Below are positions 32,301 to 43,700 of a DNA stretch of 64,000 nucleotides, piece after piece (position 1 is the first letter of the stretch; each line of letters starts with the position of its first letter). This DNA is from Sequoia sempervirens. Lineage: Eukaryota > Streptophyta > Pinopsida > Cupressales > Cupressaceae. The position numbers and the translations under genes were made by a program. Below the pieces are notes generated by a model. The model was not told where the DNA came from, made no database searches, and was given only the letters and a program-made list of their open reading frames with translations. Where the stretch lies: contig VDFB02321297.1 of the NCBI GenBank assembly GCA_007258455.2, forward strand, positions 38,573 to 102,572, given 5' to 3'.

Positions 32301-33611
32301 GTTGCAGACTACGTCCGTCTGAGCTCGGATGGCAGGTCTGATTGGATCCCCTTGGTCGCCCCACAAATCCCTTCTGAGATAGAAAAAAGAATAGAAGATG
32401 CATTACAGAAATGTAGAATTCGGCTCTCTACGGTGGAAGATGAAATCATATGGAGTGGCGCTCGTTCTGGAAACTACTCAGCAAAATTGGGGTTTAAAAT
32501 CCAAACCTCACAAAATAGTAATAAGCATTGGTCGACGTTGCTTTGTTGGTACTCTAATAATCTTCCAAAGGCTGGCGCGTTTCTGTGGACAACCCTACAC
32601 AAACGAATTTTAACTGGTGATCGCCTCTCGACTTATGGCATTCAGGGCCCCTCAATTTGCGTTCTTTGTTGGGAGAATGGCGAATCTGTCAACCATCTGC
32701 TCTTGACTTGCCCATTTGCATCTAGATGTTGGGACTGGTTAATGGGCTCCCTGAGTTGGCATGCTCCTCGGCAACAAGACTTGTTTGAATTTTTACTGGG
32801 ATGGCCGGCCAAGAAGAGAAAGGAGCTTTGGGGAGATATATGGATTTATTCTCCCTCATTGGTGGTTTGGCACATCTGGAAAGAATGCAATCGGCGCATA
32901 TTTTGTCAGCAATCTCTATGTGTGGAGGATGTGATTCGCGGGATTGAGAGGGGCATATGTGAGCTTGCAAATGCTAAGTGTCATGTACACAAAGAAACCT
33001 TTTTTTCCAGTTGGGATAATGAACTACAAAAATTTTGGAAGTCTTTGAAGCCTCCCCGCTTTGATCCTCCATCGGTTATTAGGCCGTGGGCTCTGGCAAA
33101 GTGGTCGTTGCCAAAACTTGGCAGACACAAACTAAATTTTGACGGGGCTGCCAAAGGCAACCCCGGGTTGGCTGGGTCGGGTTGTCTGTTAAGAAATGAT
33201 GCTGGTGTTTGTGTGGGGGCTCTAGCCCATAAGCTGGGCGTAGCAACTAACAACAAGGCAGAATTTGAAGCTCTAGCAGCTAGCTTAGAACTTTGTTCCA
33301 AACTCGAGATCAGAAGTGTAGACATTGAAGGCAATTCATTAATATGTATAAATGCAATCTCCAAGAAACAAGTGTCAAACTAGAAATTGAGTAGATGGAT
33401 TCCAATCATTGGTGGCCTTCTCGATAAGTTGGATTCATTTTCGCTGGGGCACATATATAGAGAGGCCAATTCGGCTGCTGATGTGTTGGCAAATCTGGGA
33501 GTTTGGCTGGAGGTCGAGGAAAAAATGTACATGCCCAATGAGGTGCCTTCAGAAGTGTTATGCATCGTCAGGAGTGAAGCTGGCTCAGTGGCAAAAGTGT
33601 TGCTTGATTGA
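29361..33611 (+). pseudogene. LINE ORF2: AP endonuclease, reverse transcriptase, RNase H
   Basis: A single frame over 4.25 kb. The endonuclease comes first (VTWNVRGL, LLQETK, VVGGDFNA, ISDHFP, all key residues present). The RT follows (PKKQDCISFTDFRPISLCNA, KLDVSKAYDRVDW, RLRQGDPISPFLF, LFADDI; the catalytic FADD is intact), then a zinc-binding region (CVLCWENGESVNHLLLTCPF). A plant-type RNase H ends it (LNFDGAAKGNPG, TNNKAEFEALAASLEL, HIYREANSAADVLANLG). It performs target-primed reverse transcription. Internal stops: 30432, 30786, 31851, 31875, 32208, 32265, 32271 and 33381. There are no frameshifts. Several stops are TAG where relatives have Trp, fitting deamination of methylated cytosines. 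It starts at an ATG overlapping the ORF1 stop. Confidence 0.93.
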
Positions 33612-33820
33612 CCCTGGGGGATGCGGTTGATTCAATTAACTCAAATTATGTTAGTTGTGAGCGGTTGATTCAATTATTGTGTTTTTGTTAGCTGCTGAGG
33701 AAGACCTGTCTTTCTCTATTTTTGAGGCTAGTATGGTTTGTCCCCGTTCTATTTTGTAAAGACTTGTTTGGGAGCTACCCCCTCTGGTAGCACTTATCTA
33801 TCAAAAAAAAAAAAAAAAAA
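33612..33820 (+). other. LINE 3' untranslated region and poly(A)
   Basis: About 190 bp including a duplicated GGTTGATTCAATTA motif (33627, 33664) and a possible small stem (GAGCTACCCCCTCTGGTAGC) just before the A18 tail. Such a stem may be the RT recognition structure. Confidence 0.7.
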
Positions 33821-34178
33821 GAGTTTGTGTTAAATATACAAAGAGCCATTGCTTTATATAGAGCAAGGCAATGCATGAGGTAACTCAAGATCTCATATAA
33901 AGCATGGAGTTCAACTTGAGTTAGCTTATGCAATTAACAACTTGTGCAATTGTTTTTTCCAACTGCTCTTACACAATTAACAACTATTGTTAACTGTTGG
34001 AAAACTTATCCAATAAAACAAGAAATTTTATCTAAGAAGGAAAGCTTATCTAAGAAAGCTTATCCAAATCTTGAGAAAATAGCTAATAAACTAATTATTT
34101 TCATAAATAAATACAACTAGATAAAAACATGCTAAGTAAGCTTAAGTGAGTGTAAAAAAAGAATCTTTTACACTAACA

Positions 34179-34187
34179 CCCCCCCTT
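34179..34187 (-). promoter_or_regulatory. Polypurine tract of LTR element
   Basis: On the minus strand AAGGGGGGG immediately precedes the LTR start TGTTAGTG. It primes plus-strand DNA synthesis in LTR elements. Confidence 0.85.
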
Positions 34188-35672
34188 AAGTGCAACTTAG
34201 GAGAAAAGCTTACAGAAGCAACAAAGATGGGTCCTGGAAACAAGGCCATTTTAGGTACCCATGTACATATCAACTTCCCCCCACAAATAGAGAGAGAATA
34301 TAAGAGAACTAAGTAGGCCTCCCAAGAATATCCAATGGTAGATGCTCGAAACTGGATGGAGAATATAGTCCACGATCATCGAACAACGTTCCTCCCCTTA
34401 GGAAGAAACAAAACCAGGGGTGAATGCAATCTATCTCCTAAGTCATGAATGGAATATGTAGGAAGAAAGTGAAAAATGTATGAAGCCTTTGAAGTTGGCT
34501 CAAGTATCCCCATGTCAATGTCGAAAGTAGTCACAATCAAATCAGGTGTTCTAGGTCATAGTGCTAAAGATGACAAATCAAAATCTTCTAGAGACTGATG
34601 TAGAGCTTAATCCAAAGACAATGATGGTTTGACAACAGTTGTGCAATGACTATCATCAAAGAGGAGAGATAACCCCTCAAATGTGTCCTGCAAATCTAAA
34701 ATATGTGTCTCCATAAACAAGTCTAGAACTCCTGTCTAAGAGATCATCCCATAAAGCTGAATAAGGAAGACTATGGATGCCCTGCTGCAAGAAGTCTTGG
34801 AAGCTTTCAAAGAAGCATCACTAAAATCTAAATCTGCAATAGGTGTTGTTGGAGTATCAATGAATTGAGCATCCATACAAGATGTGTCCACATTAGATGA
34901 GGCAACATAAGTCTCAATATCATCCACAGTAGCTTGGTTCTCTAAGGAAACATCACTTTCAGATGAAGATTAAATATTTCCATACAACTGTTGGATGATG
35001 ATCCAAGCAATAAAAGGGCACTCAATGTGCTCTATGTGATGTAGATTATCCTTAGAAATAGTAAGACATATTAGTCCATAGACTATGTCATTATTATTAA
35101 ACCATGCATTATTTTCATCATAGTCACTTGGTTTAGGAACGAATCCAAGGAGATAGGGTAATAGATCCTATTCAAGGCAGTGATTCTTTATCCCTTGTTT
35201 CCAAGAAAAAAAGTTCTCTGAAGTTAGCCTAACAACAAAATGATGAAAATGATGTTTAAGAGACATTATTAACCCCCCTAAATGGAACTTTATCTCAGTT
35301 CGTGATTAAAAAGTACATGTATAATCCCCCAAGAATGAATGCAAAAAGCATAAAAAGAAACTTCTCCTTCACATGCAAGCACATGCATCTAAAAAAGATG
35401 TTGATTTGGTGACACGAGAGGATGCTCTGACTTTCTCAACTGATCTAAACACGATGGTGATTCCATATTTGAGCGATGAGGCTGCAAAACATGCATGCAA
35501 CACACATACAACTAAAAAAGCAAATGTTAAACCCTCAAAATCTAGTTTTTTTTTACAATTTTTTGATTCTCTAGATCATCCGAGGATGCAAGAGAAGAGC
35601 ATACTATTTTGTCAAAAAAATAAAAACATATTTGCACTCAATATTTCTAAAAGCAATCCTATCAATCATGAA

Positions 35673-35685
35673 GGCTCTGATACTA
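35673..35685 (-). promoter_or_regulatory. Primer-binding site (Met-tRNA type)
   Basis: On the minus strand TAGTATCAGAGCC matches the common TGGTATCAGAGC site for initiator Met tRNA with one change (G to A). It lies directly inside the 5' LTR. Confidence 0.85.
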
Positions 35686-36443
35686 TATAATATTTTCTAT
35701 TAAATCAACCAAAGATACAATGAAAGAATAGGAAAGCATGACAGAAAAAATATGCTAGAATAAATTGTATTCTATATAGCAAATAAGAGTTTGTGTTAAA
35801 TATACAAAAAATCCATTGCTTTCAGGGCTTAAATTTGACAGTCGACCCTGCTTGTCAAGCAATTTTTTTGTGATGGTCATTTATTTGAAGTTGCCTTTCT
35901 AATATTAAAGGTTATCTATTTTAAGAAAAATATATGTAGATTGAAAAAAACATATATAAGAATAATTACATATAATTTTTTACAATTTAACTAATTTTTT
36001 TCCTTTCAAGTGATACAGTCTTCCTAAAATTTTAATTGTATTTTACAGCTAAAATGACTAAATACCATACGGCCATCAAATTTAAGCCCTGATTGCTTTA
36101 TATAGAGCAAAGCAATGCATGAGGTAACTCAAGATCTCACATAAAGCATGGAGTTAAACTCGAGTTAGCTTATGCAATTGTTGTTTCCAACCGCAATTAA
36201 CAACTTGTGCAACTGTTGTTTCCAACTGTTCTTATGCAATTAACAACTGTTGTTAATTGTTGGAAAACTTATCCAATAAAACAAGAAATTTTATCTAAGA
36301 AGGAAAACATATCTAAGAAAGCTTATCCAAATCTTGAGCAAATAGCTAATAAACTAATTATTTGCATAAATAAATGCAACTAGATAAAAACATGCTAAGT
36401 AAGCTTGAGTGAGTGTAAAAAAAGAATCTTTTACACTAACACA
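35686..36443 (-). repeat. 5' LTR, split by a hAT-type MITE
   Basis: It aligns with the other LTR on both sides of the 269-bp MITE. The outer end is TTACACTAACA. The inner end TATAATATTTT corresponds to TGTAAGGTTTT in the other copy, differing by three substitutions. AAGAGTTTGTGTTAAATATAC (35785-35805) is the uninterrupted version of the LINE target site. Confidence 0.9.
35823..36091. mobile_element. 269-bp hAT-type MITE
   Basis: Perfect 16-bp terminal inverted repeats CAGGGCTTAAATTTGA and an 8-bp target duplication ATTGCTTT (35815-35822 and 36092-36099), the size made by hAT transposases. Its two ends match the two ends of the hAT element at 36758-40647 for about 45-80 bp, in opposite orientation. 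The interior is non-coding. It is an internally deleted relative of that transposon. Confidence 0.95.
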
Positions 36444-36757
36444 ATTAGAGTAGTCATTTTTCACTAATTTGTTTGTAACAGTAATCTTTAGATTTTGTAA
36501 GATTGATTTCCAACTATATAAAAAAAAGGGAAACTACTAAAAATAATTAAAAAATTGAGCTTGGCTTACTAACACATAATACATGCCACTGCCTTAGGAT
36601 AAAATAACTACATTGTTGTTTGTTTTAATCATGTATATAAATTAAGATTCAACAATTGCGCAGGTCTAAACTCCAGTTAGAATGGATGGGTTTTAGTTGT
36701 TTCATCAGATGATAGAAATTAAAGTTGGCATGAGTATAAGTGTTAACAAGTGGCTCT
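36444..36757. other. Spacer between LTR element and hAT transposon
   Basis: AT-rich, no gene or repeat seen. It ends with the left target-site copy GTGGCTCT (36750-36757). Confidence 0.6.
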
Positions 36758-36897
36758 CGGGACTTAAATTTGATGGTCGTATACCTATATTTGAAGATTT
36801 TAACTGTAAAATACAGTAAAAATAAATATGTAGCCGTATGTTAATACATGCAATTTATTTTAGAAACTGTAAAAAAAATAGTTAATATGAAAATTTG

Positions 36898-36900
<3 letters not shown>

Positions 36901-36945
<45 letters not shown>

Positions 36946-37132
36946 CATATATGTATATCTACATATATACATATATGTATATATCTATATATGTATATAT
37001 ATGTATATATATATACATATATACATACATGTATATATGTGCATATATGTATATATATATACATATATGTATATGTGTGTATATATACATGTATATATAC
37101 ATATATACATTTACATATATATATATATATAC
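36901..37132. repeat. (AT)n / (ATGT)n microsatellite inside hAT element
   Basis: About 230 bp of TATATA, ATACATAT and TATGTATA variants. The Tyr/Ile ORFs over it are artefacts. Confidence 0.95.
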
Positions 37133-37448
37133 TTTTATTTTTAATTTTTTTAATAGAAACTTCTTCTATGTTTTAATAAAAGAATATAAACTTTTTTTTT
37201 TAAATGCAAACTTCTATTGTTGAAAACAAAAATCTCAAATTTTTAGATTTTTTTTAAAGATTCTAAATATTTTTGAGTTTCTTTAATAGAATTTTTTATA
37301 AAAACAACAATCTTCTTCTTCAAACCATTTTTTTATTTTACCAATGCAAAATATTTCATTTTTCTTTTATTAATCTAGTTTTAGAGTTTAATATTCATTA
37401 TCAGACTCCAGAGCTGTAGAGAAGAAGCAAAAAGTCAGAAAAGGGAAA

Positions 37449-37620
37449 GATTTTTTTGCACACTTACAACTTACAACAAAAAAGAAAGAAGAATTACAAA
37501 AAGTAAAGAGATTTTGCTACACAGTTACAACTTACAACAAAAAAGAAAGAAGAATTGCAAAAAGTAAAGAGATTTTGCTGCACAGTTACAACTTACAACA
37601 AAAAAAATGATTTTGCTGCA
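37449..37620 (+). repeat. 61-bp tandem repeat upstream of transposase
   Basis: Units start at 37449, 37510 and 37571, with a partial one at 37609. The core is GATTTTGCTRCACAGTTACAAC followed by an A-rich AAAAAGAAAGAAGAATT stretch. The first two complete units are nearly identical. It lies in the 5' part of the hAT element and might serve as subterminal binding sites or leader sequence. Confidence 0.9.
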
Positions 37621-37947
37621 TAGTAAGAAGAGTAAGACGATTTTCATTTTATTTCTTTTGTTCTTTAAAAAAATAATAATTTGCAAATCTTATATTAAAA
37701 ATTTGTAATAGTTTACCACAGTAAAATTAAACATTGTATATTTTTTTTATCAAACATTTTGGATCGCATTTAATAATATTCTATGAATTCTTTTTCCTAT
37801 TTCTTTTGTTTTGATGCAACCACTACAACCCCCTGTTCTCTATATGGTTGTTAGTTTATATTAATTTTTTTATGGTTCTTTTTTTATAAATTTAGATGAA
37901 TTTGAACAAAATATCTAAATCTTTCTTATTTTTAAAATACGTAGGGA

Positions 37948-40200
37948 TTGCAATTTGAAAATGCCTCAGAGAAAAAAAATCAACCTTCTATCAAGCTTTT
38001 TTTTCCATGGTCAAGTACATCCGAAGTTGTAGCACCCAATGAAGATCATAATTTTGATTTAAATGAAGACTTAGATATTTTGGGGTACACTAAAGAGTAT
38101 GCTGATGAATATCAAACAAAAGAAAACAATACACAGAAAAAAAGAAAACTTGAAGTAAAACGAGAATTTCGTGAGGAATGGAAAGTAAAGTTTAAGTGGC
38201 TGAAATGTACAATATATGAAGGAAAAAAAGTTATGAAATGCATATATTGTGAAACACATATTGCAGCTAGACCATGGGGAGCAGGTAATGGTTGCACTAA
38301 TTTACAACATGATTCATTAGTTACTCATGCCAATTCAAACATTCATAAGATTTCACTAGCTAAATGGACATGTGGGAATGAAAAGAAAGCAAAACCTATT
38401 ATAGAACATATAGCAAATGTTGATGGCATTAACAAGGAAAGAGTCATCACAACTATGAAATTAGTTTTTTGGATGGTTCAAGAGGATTTACTCCTTTTAA
38501 AATATGAATCACTTTTCTCTCTTGAAATGACATTACAGTTACCAAACATGTCAAAGAATAAGGACTACAATTCATACACAAATCAGATGGTTGCAAATCA
38601 ATTTCTTTTTGCTATATCTAAGTATCTTGAAGAGGTACAAACTGCTAGAATGTTGGATAGTCCTTTTTTCTCTTTGATGTTGGATGAAAGTAAAGATCGC
38701 AGTTTAGAGAAGCATCTTATGGTCTATGCAACTTTTTTAGACTCAAACGGGTTGGGGCAGCCAACTTCACAATTTTTAAAGCTCATAAATGTTTGTGATG
38801 GAAAAGGAAAAACAATTTATGATGCAATCAATGTTTTAAAGGAAGAAAGGGGGCTTTCAAATACACGCTTAATAGTTGTTTCCACAGATGGTGCTTCATC
38901 CATGGTTGGTAGTGAAAATGGGTTTGTTTCTTTTATGAAAAAAGATGTTCCTAATCTTGTAGGTGTTCATTGCAATGCTCATCGTGAAGCTTTAGCTGCA
39001 TCAGATGCTTCCAAAAAAAATCCTGAATTGTTATTTGTTGAAAAATTAGCAAATAAGGTGTATTCTTGGGTACAAAATTATACTAAAAGAAACAAGGAAC
39101 TCATTTCTTTACAGGAATTCATGCAACTTGAAACTCTTCAAGCTCTTCAAATTCATGGAGTTAGATGGATTTCAAGAGGACAAGTTATTGAAAGGATTGT
39201 TGTATTGATGCCTCCTATATTGACTTTATGGACAAATGAAAAGAGAGAGTCATGGTATGATAAGGCAAGAATATTTTCATTTCAATTTTGTTTACACATG
39301 CTTGTAGATATAATACTTATGTTGAACAAGTTGAATAGAAAATTTCAAGAAGAGTATATTGATGTTACATCATTAGGGGCATCTATTGATATTACTATAA
39401 ACACTTTAAGCAGGTGGTTTATAAGAAGTGATACATTTGTTGATGGTACATGTTACTTATCTAAATTCTTGGATGCCTCTAAATATGGTTATTTAGAGAT
39501 TACTGATAAAGAGGGAATTGTTCATAGGCATGAATTGTGGTTTGTGGCAATTTCACATGCACATGGTGATTATGTCGATTCATAAAAACAATCACTAAAA
39601 CCTTGCATTGATGGTTCATTATTGAGTTGTAAACAACTTTCAAAATAATATGTTCAAGCACTTATAGATTGTTTGAATGGAAGATTTCCTGATCTTGTCT
39701 TTTTCAACTCTGTAAAGTTATTTATTCCTTGTCATTATCTAAAGGATGCTCGTGCTAGAGAAAATAATTCAAAGAGTTGGCTTGAGAATATTTTTCAACA
39801 CATGCAACATACTTTATGTGAGGGAGAAGAAAATGAAACATTATTTAATGTTGAAGCTTGTAAACAAGAGTTGCATATATTTGTTGATACTCTTCATCTT
39901 AGTTGTGAGGGATTATCAATGAAGGAAGCTTGGAGGCTTTTTTGTGTCATAGACTCACATACAAGTTTTCCAAACATGACAAAGCTATGACAAACAATCC
40001 TTACTATTCCAACAAGTACAGTGGCATGTGAAAGAGGATTTTCAAGGCAAAACATAATAAAAGATATCCGACGAACAACTCTAACATTAGATATATTGGA
40101 TGCTTTGATGAGAGTGTCTCTAACAACACTTGATGTATCAGCAGTGGAATGGAGCAGAGTGTATGAAATTTGGAAAGATGCCAAACAAAGAAGAATTTAA
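37948..40200 (+). pseudogene. hAT transposase (ZNF862/DUF4371-like group)
   Basis: One frame of about 750 codons broken by three in-frame stops (39583, 39646, 39988) and no frameshift. The N-terminus has a Lys-rich stretch and a zinc-finger-like CIYCETHIAARPWG...H..SNIHK. The RNase H-like core includes SLMLDES (Asp about residue 246), VVSTDGASSMVG (Asp about 314) and GVHCNAHREAL, the hAT C..H motif. The end carries the dimerisation block (TIPTSTVACERGFS, RRTTLTLDILDALM). Transposase binds the terminal repeats and cuts and pastes the element. There is no ATG at the first codon (TTG), and TACGTAG just before it could be a 3' splice site, so a 5' exon probably exists upstream. The call to the ZNF862/DUF4371-like group is by resemblance. 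Confidence 0.88.
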
Positions 40201-40730
40201 AATGTTTTAAAAGTAATTTTTTGGTTCACATTTGTAATGGTGATGTATCCCATATGAGGCAGAACACACCAATGCATTATGATTCATTAGTTTCATTTTA
40301 ATGTCAGTATATTACAAGTTCTATGCTAATACTATCATAAATCAAATTTATAACAAACTTTGAGGTTTTTTAAATTTGAGATGAATGGACAACAGGTAAA
40401 AAAATTATCATCTTTTTCAACCTATTCCAAGAGATGGTCGCCTAGGTATTGGTAGTGCTTCTATGGCAGAGAGAAGGCATGTGCCTTATGCTGAAAATGT
40501 TCCTGTCCCTCGTCTATCAGTGCCTTATTATATAAAATTTGACTTGTAGTAAAAATATATATTTTCATGTGAAAGGAAATAATGAAGACTAAACCGTAGA
40601 AAAAAAAATTCATGATGGGCAAGGTGGACCATCAAATTTAAGCCCTGGTGGCTCTAAAAACAAAGAGATTTAAAAATAACCAACATTTCCAATTTCACAA
40701 TTACTTAACAGATAAAATAATCGTTATATT

Positions 40731-43700
40731 AGGAAGATTTCTTGACCAAAATTAGGCACAAAATGACATTGGACTTGCCTTAGCATGAGGATGAGCAAGG
40801 CATTTTGACTCTCCTGTATTTCAAATACATGAAATATACAGACTCATAGTGCGTGAAAAATGGAGCCAACAATATTAATTAAAATGAAGGAAGATAAACT
40901 TATCGTAGTAGTGTAGAGACCAAGACACGGTGGAAGTGCTTGGAGAGGTGTGAATTGTTGTTTTCCTCTAATCAATCATGAGAAGAAGATTGAAAGCCAC
41001 AAGGAAATTGTTGGTCATTGTGTAGTCCAATATTACACTTGCGCCCCCCCACTCTTGCTCTTATGCCTACCAGTTTTTATGGAGAGAATGCTCCTTCCTT
41101 TTTCTTCCCTCATGACTCCTTGTTCATCATGTTATTCCCCCCATGTTGATGCCTAGTTGATAGCTCTAGAGAAACTTAGTTGAGAGACGTGAATCGATTT
41201 CCTTTGTGCCTAAAGACAATAAAGTTTCATAACTTAAACTAAATGCCATGACTAGAGCTAAGTCTAGAATATAGTTAGAAATAAGTGTGTTATTTTCTAC
41301 GACTAGTAGTCCTACGCTTGAATTAAATTTATTATTATTAAAACAATAATACATTTTTGTGTTAAAAAGCAACTAAATGGTATAAATTAAACAATTATTT
41401 ATTAATATCAAAAGAGGTTATGACACAATGTAAACTCGTAGTGAATAGACATTGAATTTTCCTTACATCAGATATAATATTGAATTGAAGGGGCTTTCAC
41501 CACAATTAAAAATAATGACAGTAGTTTTTATTACACTACTACTTTATATCTCAAGTGCAAGATGTTTCCAATAGTTTTCTAGGTTAATACAAGTATTCAA
41601 TAGGCAATGTATTGGAATTGGTTGGTTTGCGTACATATTTTTTTCCTAATCAATGACTTATAATGTCCACAAGAAAGGTTTCTATCATGAAATAAAATAG
41701 AACAACGATATGTATCTAAATTCCTATTGAAATGAAAATATTTTTCTTTATTAATCAATTACTCAAGTCCTATTTCTATTCTAGACAATCTAATTGAAGC
41801 AGATAAACACATTCTAGAACATGTATAGATTTAGATCATTTAATTCATGCATCTCTTACAAAAGGTCCGGATGCAATTTAGAAGTAAGTATTGCCAAAGC
41901 ACTCTTATCTTTTCTAACTTGGCACAACAAAAAGTGATTAATTACCTAAGCCATTTCAAAATTCTAGGAATGTAATGTGAAAATGCAAGAACACTTCAAA
42001 ACTATCAAATAAATAATCACCGATATTATAACTAAATGAATATAGTCTAAATAACTTTTCACTATTTAAATCATCTTGAATTTGAGAATATGCAAGTTGT
42101 TTGGCTCACCTATATTTGTCAACTTCTCTGTAGCATCTACCATTTTTTTGACACTATTCAACCAAAATGATTTTTAAACTATGAACATAGTTTTTACAGT
42201 TATCAAAACAAATATCCTTGATAAAGAAAAACAAACATCATTGATATAGAAGGGGAAAACAATAAGTACTAAGGAAATAACGAACACAATTTTCAAATTC
42301 TCAACAGTAGGATCCTTTCCTTATGTTGTAGACTAACTAATTTTAAGAAATTTTGGACACCTTTTTTGAACTAAATATGCATTGTTTATATCAATTTATC
42401 ATGTAAATAAATATACATATAGATTAGTGCCGACATACATCATAAGGCACCTAAAATAATTGTATAATTTGGCTCAAGTTAATCAGTATTAAATACAATA
42501 TGTTAGAATTCAATAGTAACAACACTACAATCTCAACAAGTGAGCACAATATAGATTACTTATGTATTGATGTATGATGTGATTTTTCCTTGACTATTTC
42601 AAAAGAAACACATACATATGATCCCTGCATAAAATATACAATCAAATTCATTGTTAAACCAAAGTATGGAGATTTAGGTTTTGCAGTTTCCACATTCTTT
42701 CTACCCATCATAGGTAGTCTCTCATTTCCTCTCTCATGCCATGGATTTAATTCACGATATGGAAATAGTTAAGGTGCTGGCTTCCAAATTTCTCCAAGAG
42801 ACCTGTTGTTTTCTAAAGAATTGTTTAGAAACTATAATATGTTTTCTAAAGAAGTTGTAGGAACTATAATATGTTTGTGAGGTCAGCTCATCATTTACTC
42901 ATAGAGATATTCAACACCTTCCTAGTTTTCATTGCATTCTCAATGTGGTCATTCATGGTCTACAGAAGGATTTCCATGTGTTGTTGAATAATTCATTTCA
43001 TTGCAATGCTAAAGAACTGGGTGTTGATTTTGTTGATTCTATTAGGGGAATTTTTAATTCATGGATCTTTCTCATCCACTTTCAACCCCCTATCTAAAAT
43101 GTTGTTGTTGAAGGTGTTGCTCATGTTGTTCCTCCTCAAGCAATGTTGGGATTTCATGGATTTTTGCTCGAAGATCTTAATGAGGTGAACTCAACCTCTT
43201 AATATTTCTGCTCTCTGGTTTGTTTATTTTGAGGGGTTGTTTCCAAGTTTCTTTTTATTTCCCTCTCCTTATGGTTGTTCTTTGCTCTCTTGTTCTAGGA
43301 TTTTTTTTTAACTTTTATAGATTTTTTAATATAATTAGTTTAGGTTAGAAAAAAATAGAGAATTTATTAGTAGTACAAACAAATAATTACAATACAGATT
43401 GCATATTTATTTATTTATTAATGATATAATGATATAATGATTTGGTTCTAAGTGCACATTGTAATAATATCTTTGTGTAAAATATAATAATGTCAATTTT
43501 TTAAGTTTTCATAGTCATAATTAAAATTTACTTGAATATGTGTAATGGTGTATGCAATATGTGTACAATGATGTATACATTACATTCTAGAGTCATTTAC
43601 TAATATAGTAAAGCTATAAATTTGTCTTAAGTTCAATGAAAGATGATTTTGCACATTAGTGAATTTTACTAAAGGAAGAGTTCTATAAATTATTTGTATT

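Larger units (their letters stand above)
28110..33820 (+). mobile_element. Near full-length L1-type LINE
   Basis: A 5.7-kb element with ORF1, ORF2, a 3' untranslated region and an 18-A tail (33803-33820). It is flanked by a 13-bp or longer target duplication AAGAGTTTGTGTT (28097-28109 and 33819-33831). Insertion is into the LTR of an older element, so it is younger than that element. ORF1 is open; ORF2 has eight in-frame stops, so it is now incapable of autonomous movement. Confidence 0.92.
27998..34178 (-). repeat. 3' LTR, split by a LINE
   Basis: The LTR halves are 27998-28109 and 33821-34178. Together they align end to end with the other LTR at 35686-36443, sharing CCAAGATACAATGAAAGA, CATGCTAAGTAAGCTT and the TTACACTAACA end. 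The LINE is inserted inside the motif AAGAGTTTGTGTT, which is single and uninterrupted in the other LTR. Confidence 0.9.
34179..35685 (-). other. Internal region of the non-autonomous LTR element
   Basis: About 1.5 kb between polypurine tract and primer-binding site. No gag, protease, integrase or RT motif in any frame. Short frames at 34927-34736 (minus) and 35373-35690 (plus) show no family resemblance. The non-coding interior is what makes the element non-autonomous. Confidence 0.7.
27998..36443 (-). mobile_element. Non-autonomous LTR retrotransposon with nested insertions
   Basis: Two LTRs of about 460-480 bp (before insertions) flank an internal region of about 1.5 kb. The orientation is minus: the primer-binding site (complement of initiator Met tRNA 3' end, TAGTATCAGAGCC) adjoins the LTR at 35686, and the polypurine tract AAGGGGGGG adjoins the LTR at 34178. 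LTR ends are TGTTAGTG and CTTACA. The interior has no recognisable gag or pol, so the element depended on others (LARD/TRIM-like). A LINE sits in one LTR and a hAT-type MITE in the other. Flanking 5-bp sequences (GAATT, ATTAG) do not give a clean target duplication. Confidence 0.85.
36758..40647 (+). mobile_element. hAT-family DNA transposon, 3.9 kb
   Basis: Terminal inverted repeats CGGGACTTAAATTTGATGG (left) and the complement of CAGGGCTTAAATTTGATGG (right) differ at two positions. The 8-bp target duplication GTGGCTCT is exact (36750-36757 and 40648-40655). It encloses a single transposase gene with the hAT dimerisation region. This is an autonomous-type element now inactivated by stops. 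Confidence 0.95.

Noticed and set aside
35373..35690. 105-codon + ORF ending at the primer-binding site
   Set aside because: It is antisense to the LTR element, overlaps its primer-binding site and shows no family resemblance.
36882..37223. Tyr/Ile-rich ORFs on both strands
   Set aside because: Translations of the AT/ATGT microsatellite.
40950..41156. ORF repeated at 51551-51817 (in both long repeats)
   Set aside because: The two copies differ by indels that shift the frame and the peptide has no resemblance to a known family; similarity is explained by the duplicated DNA.
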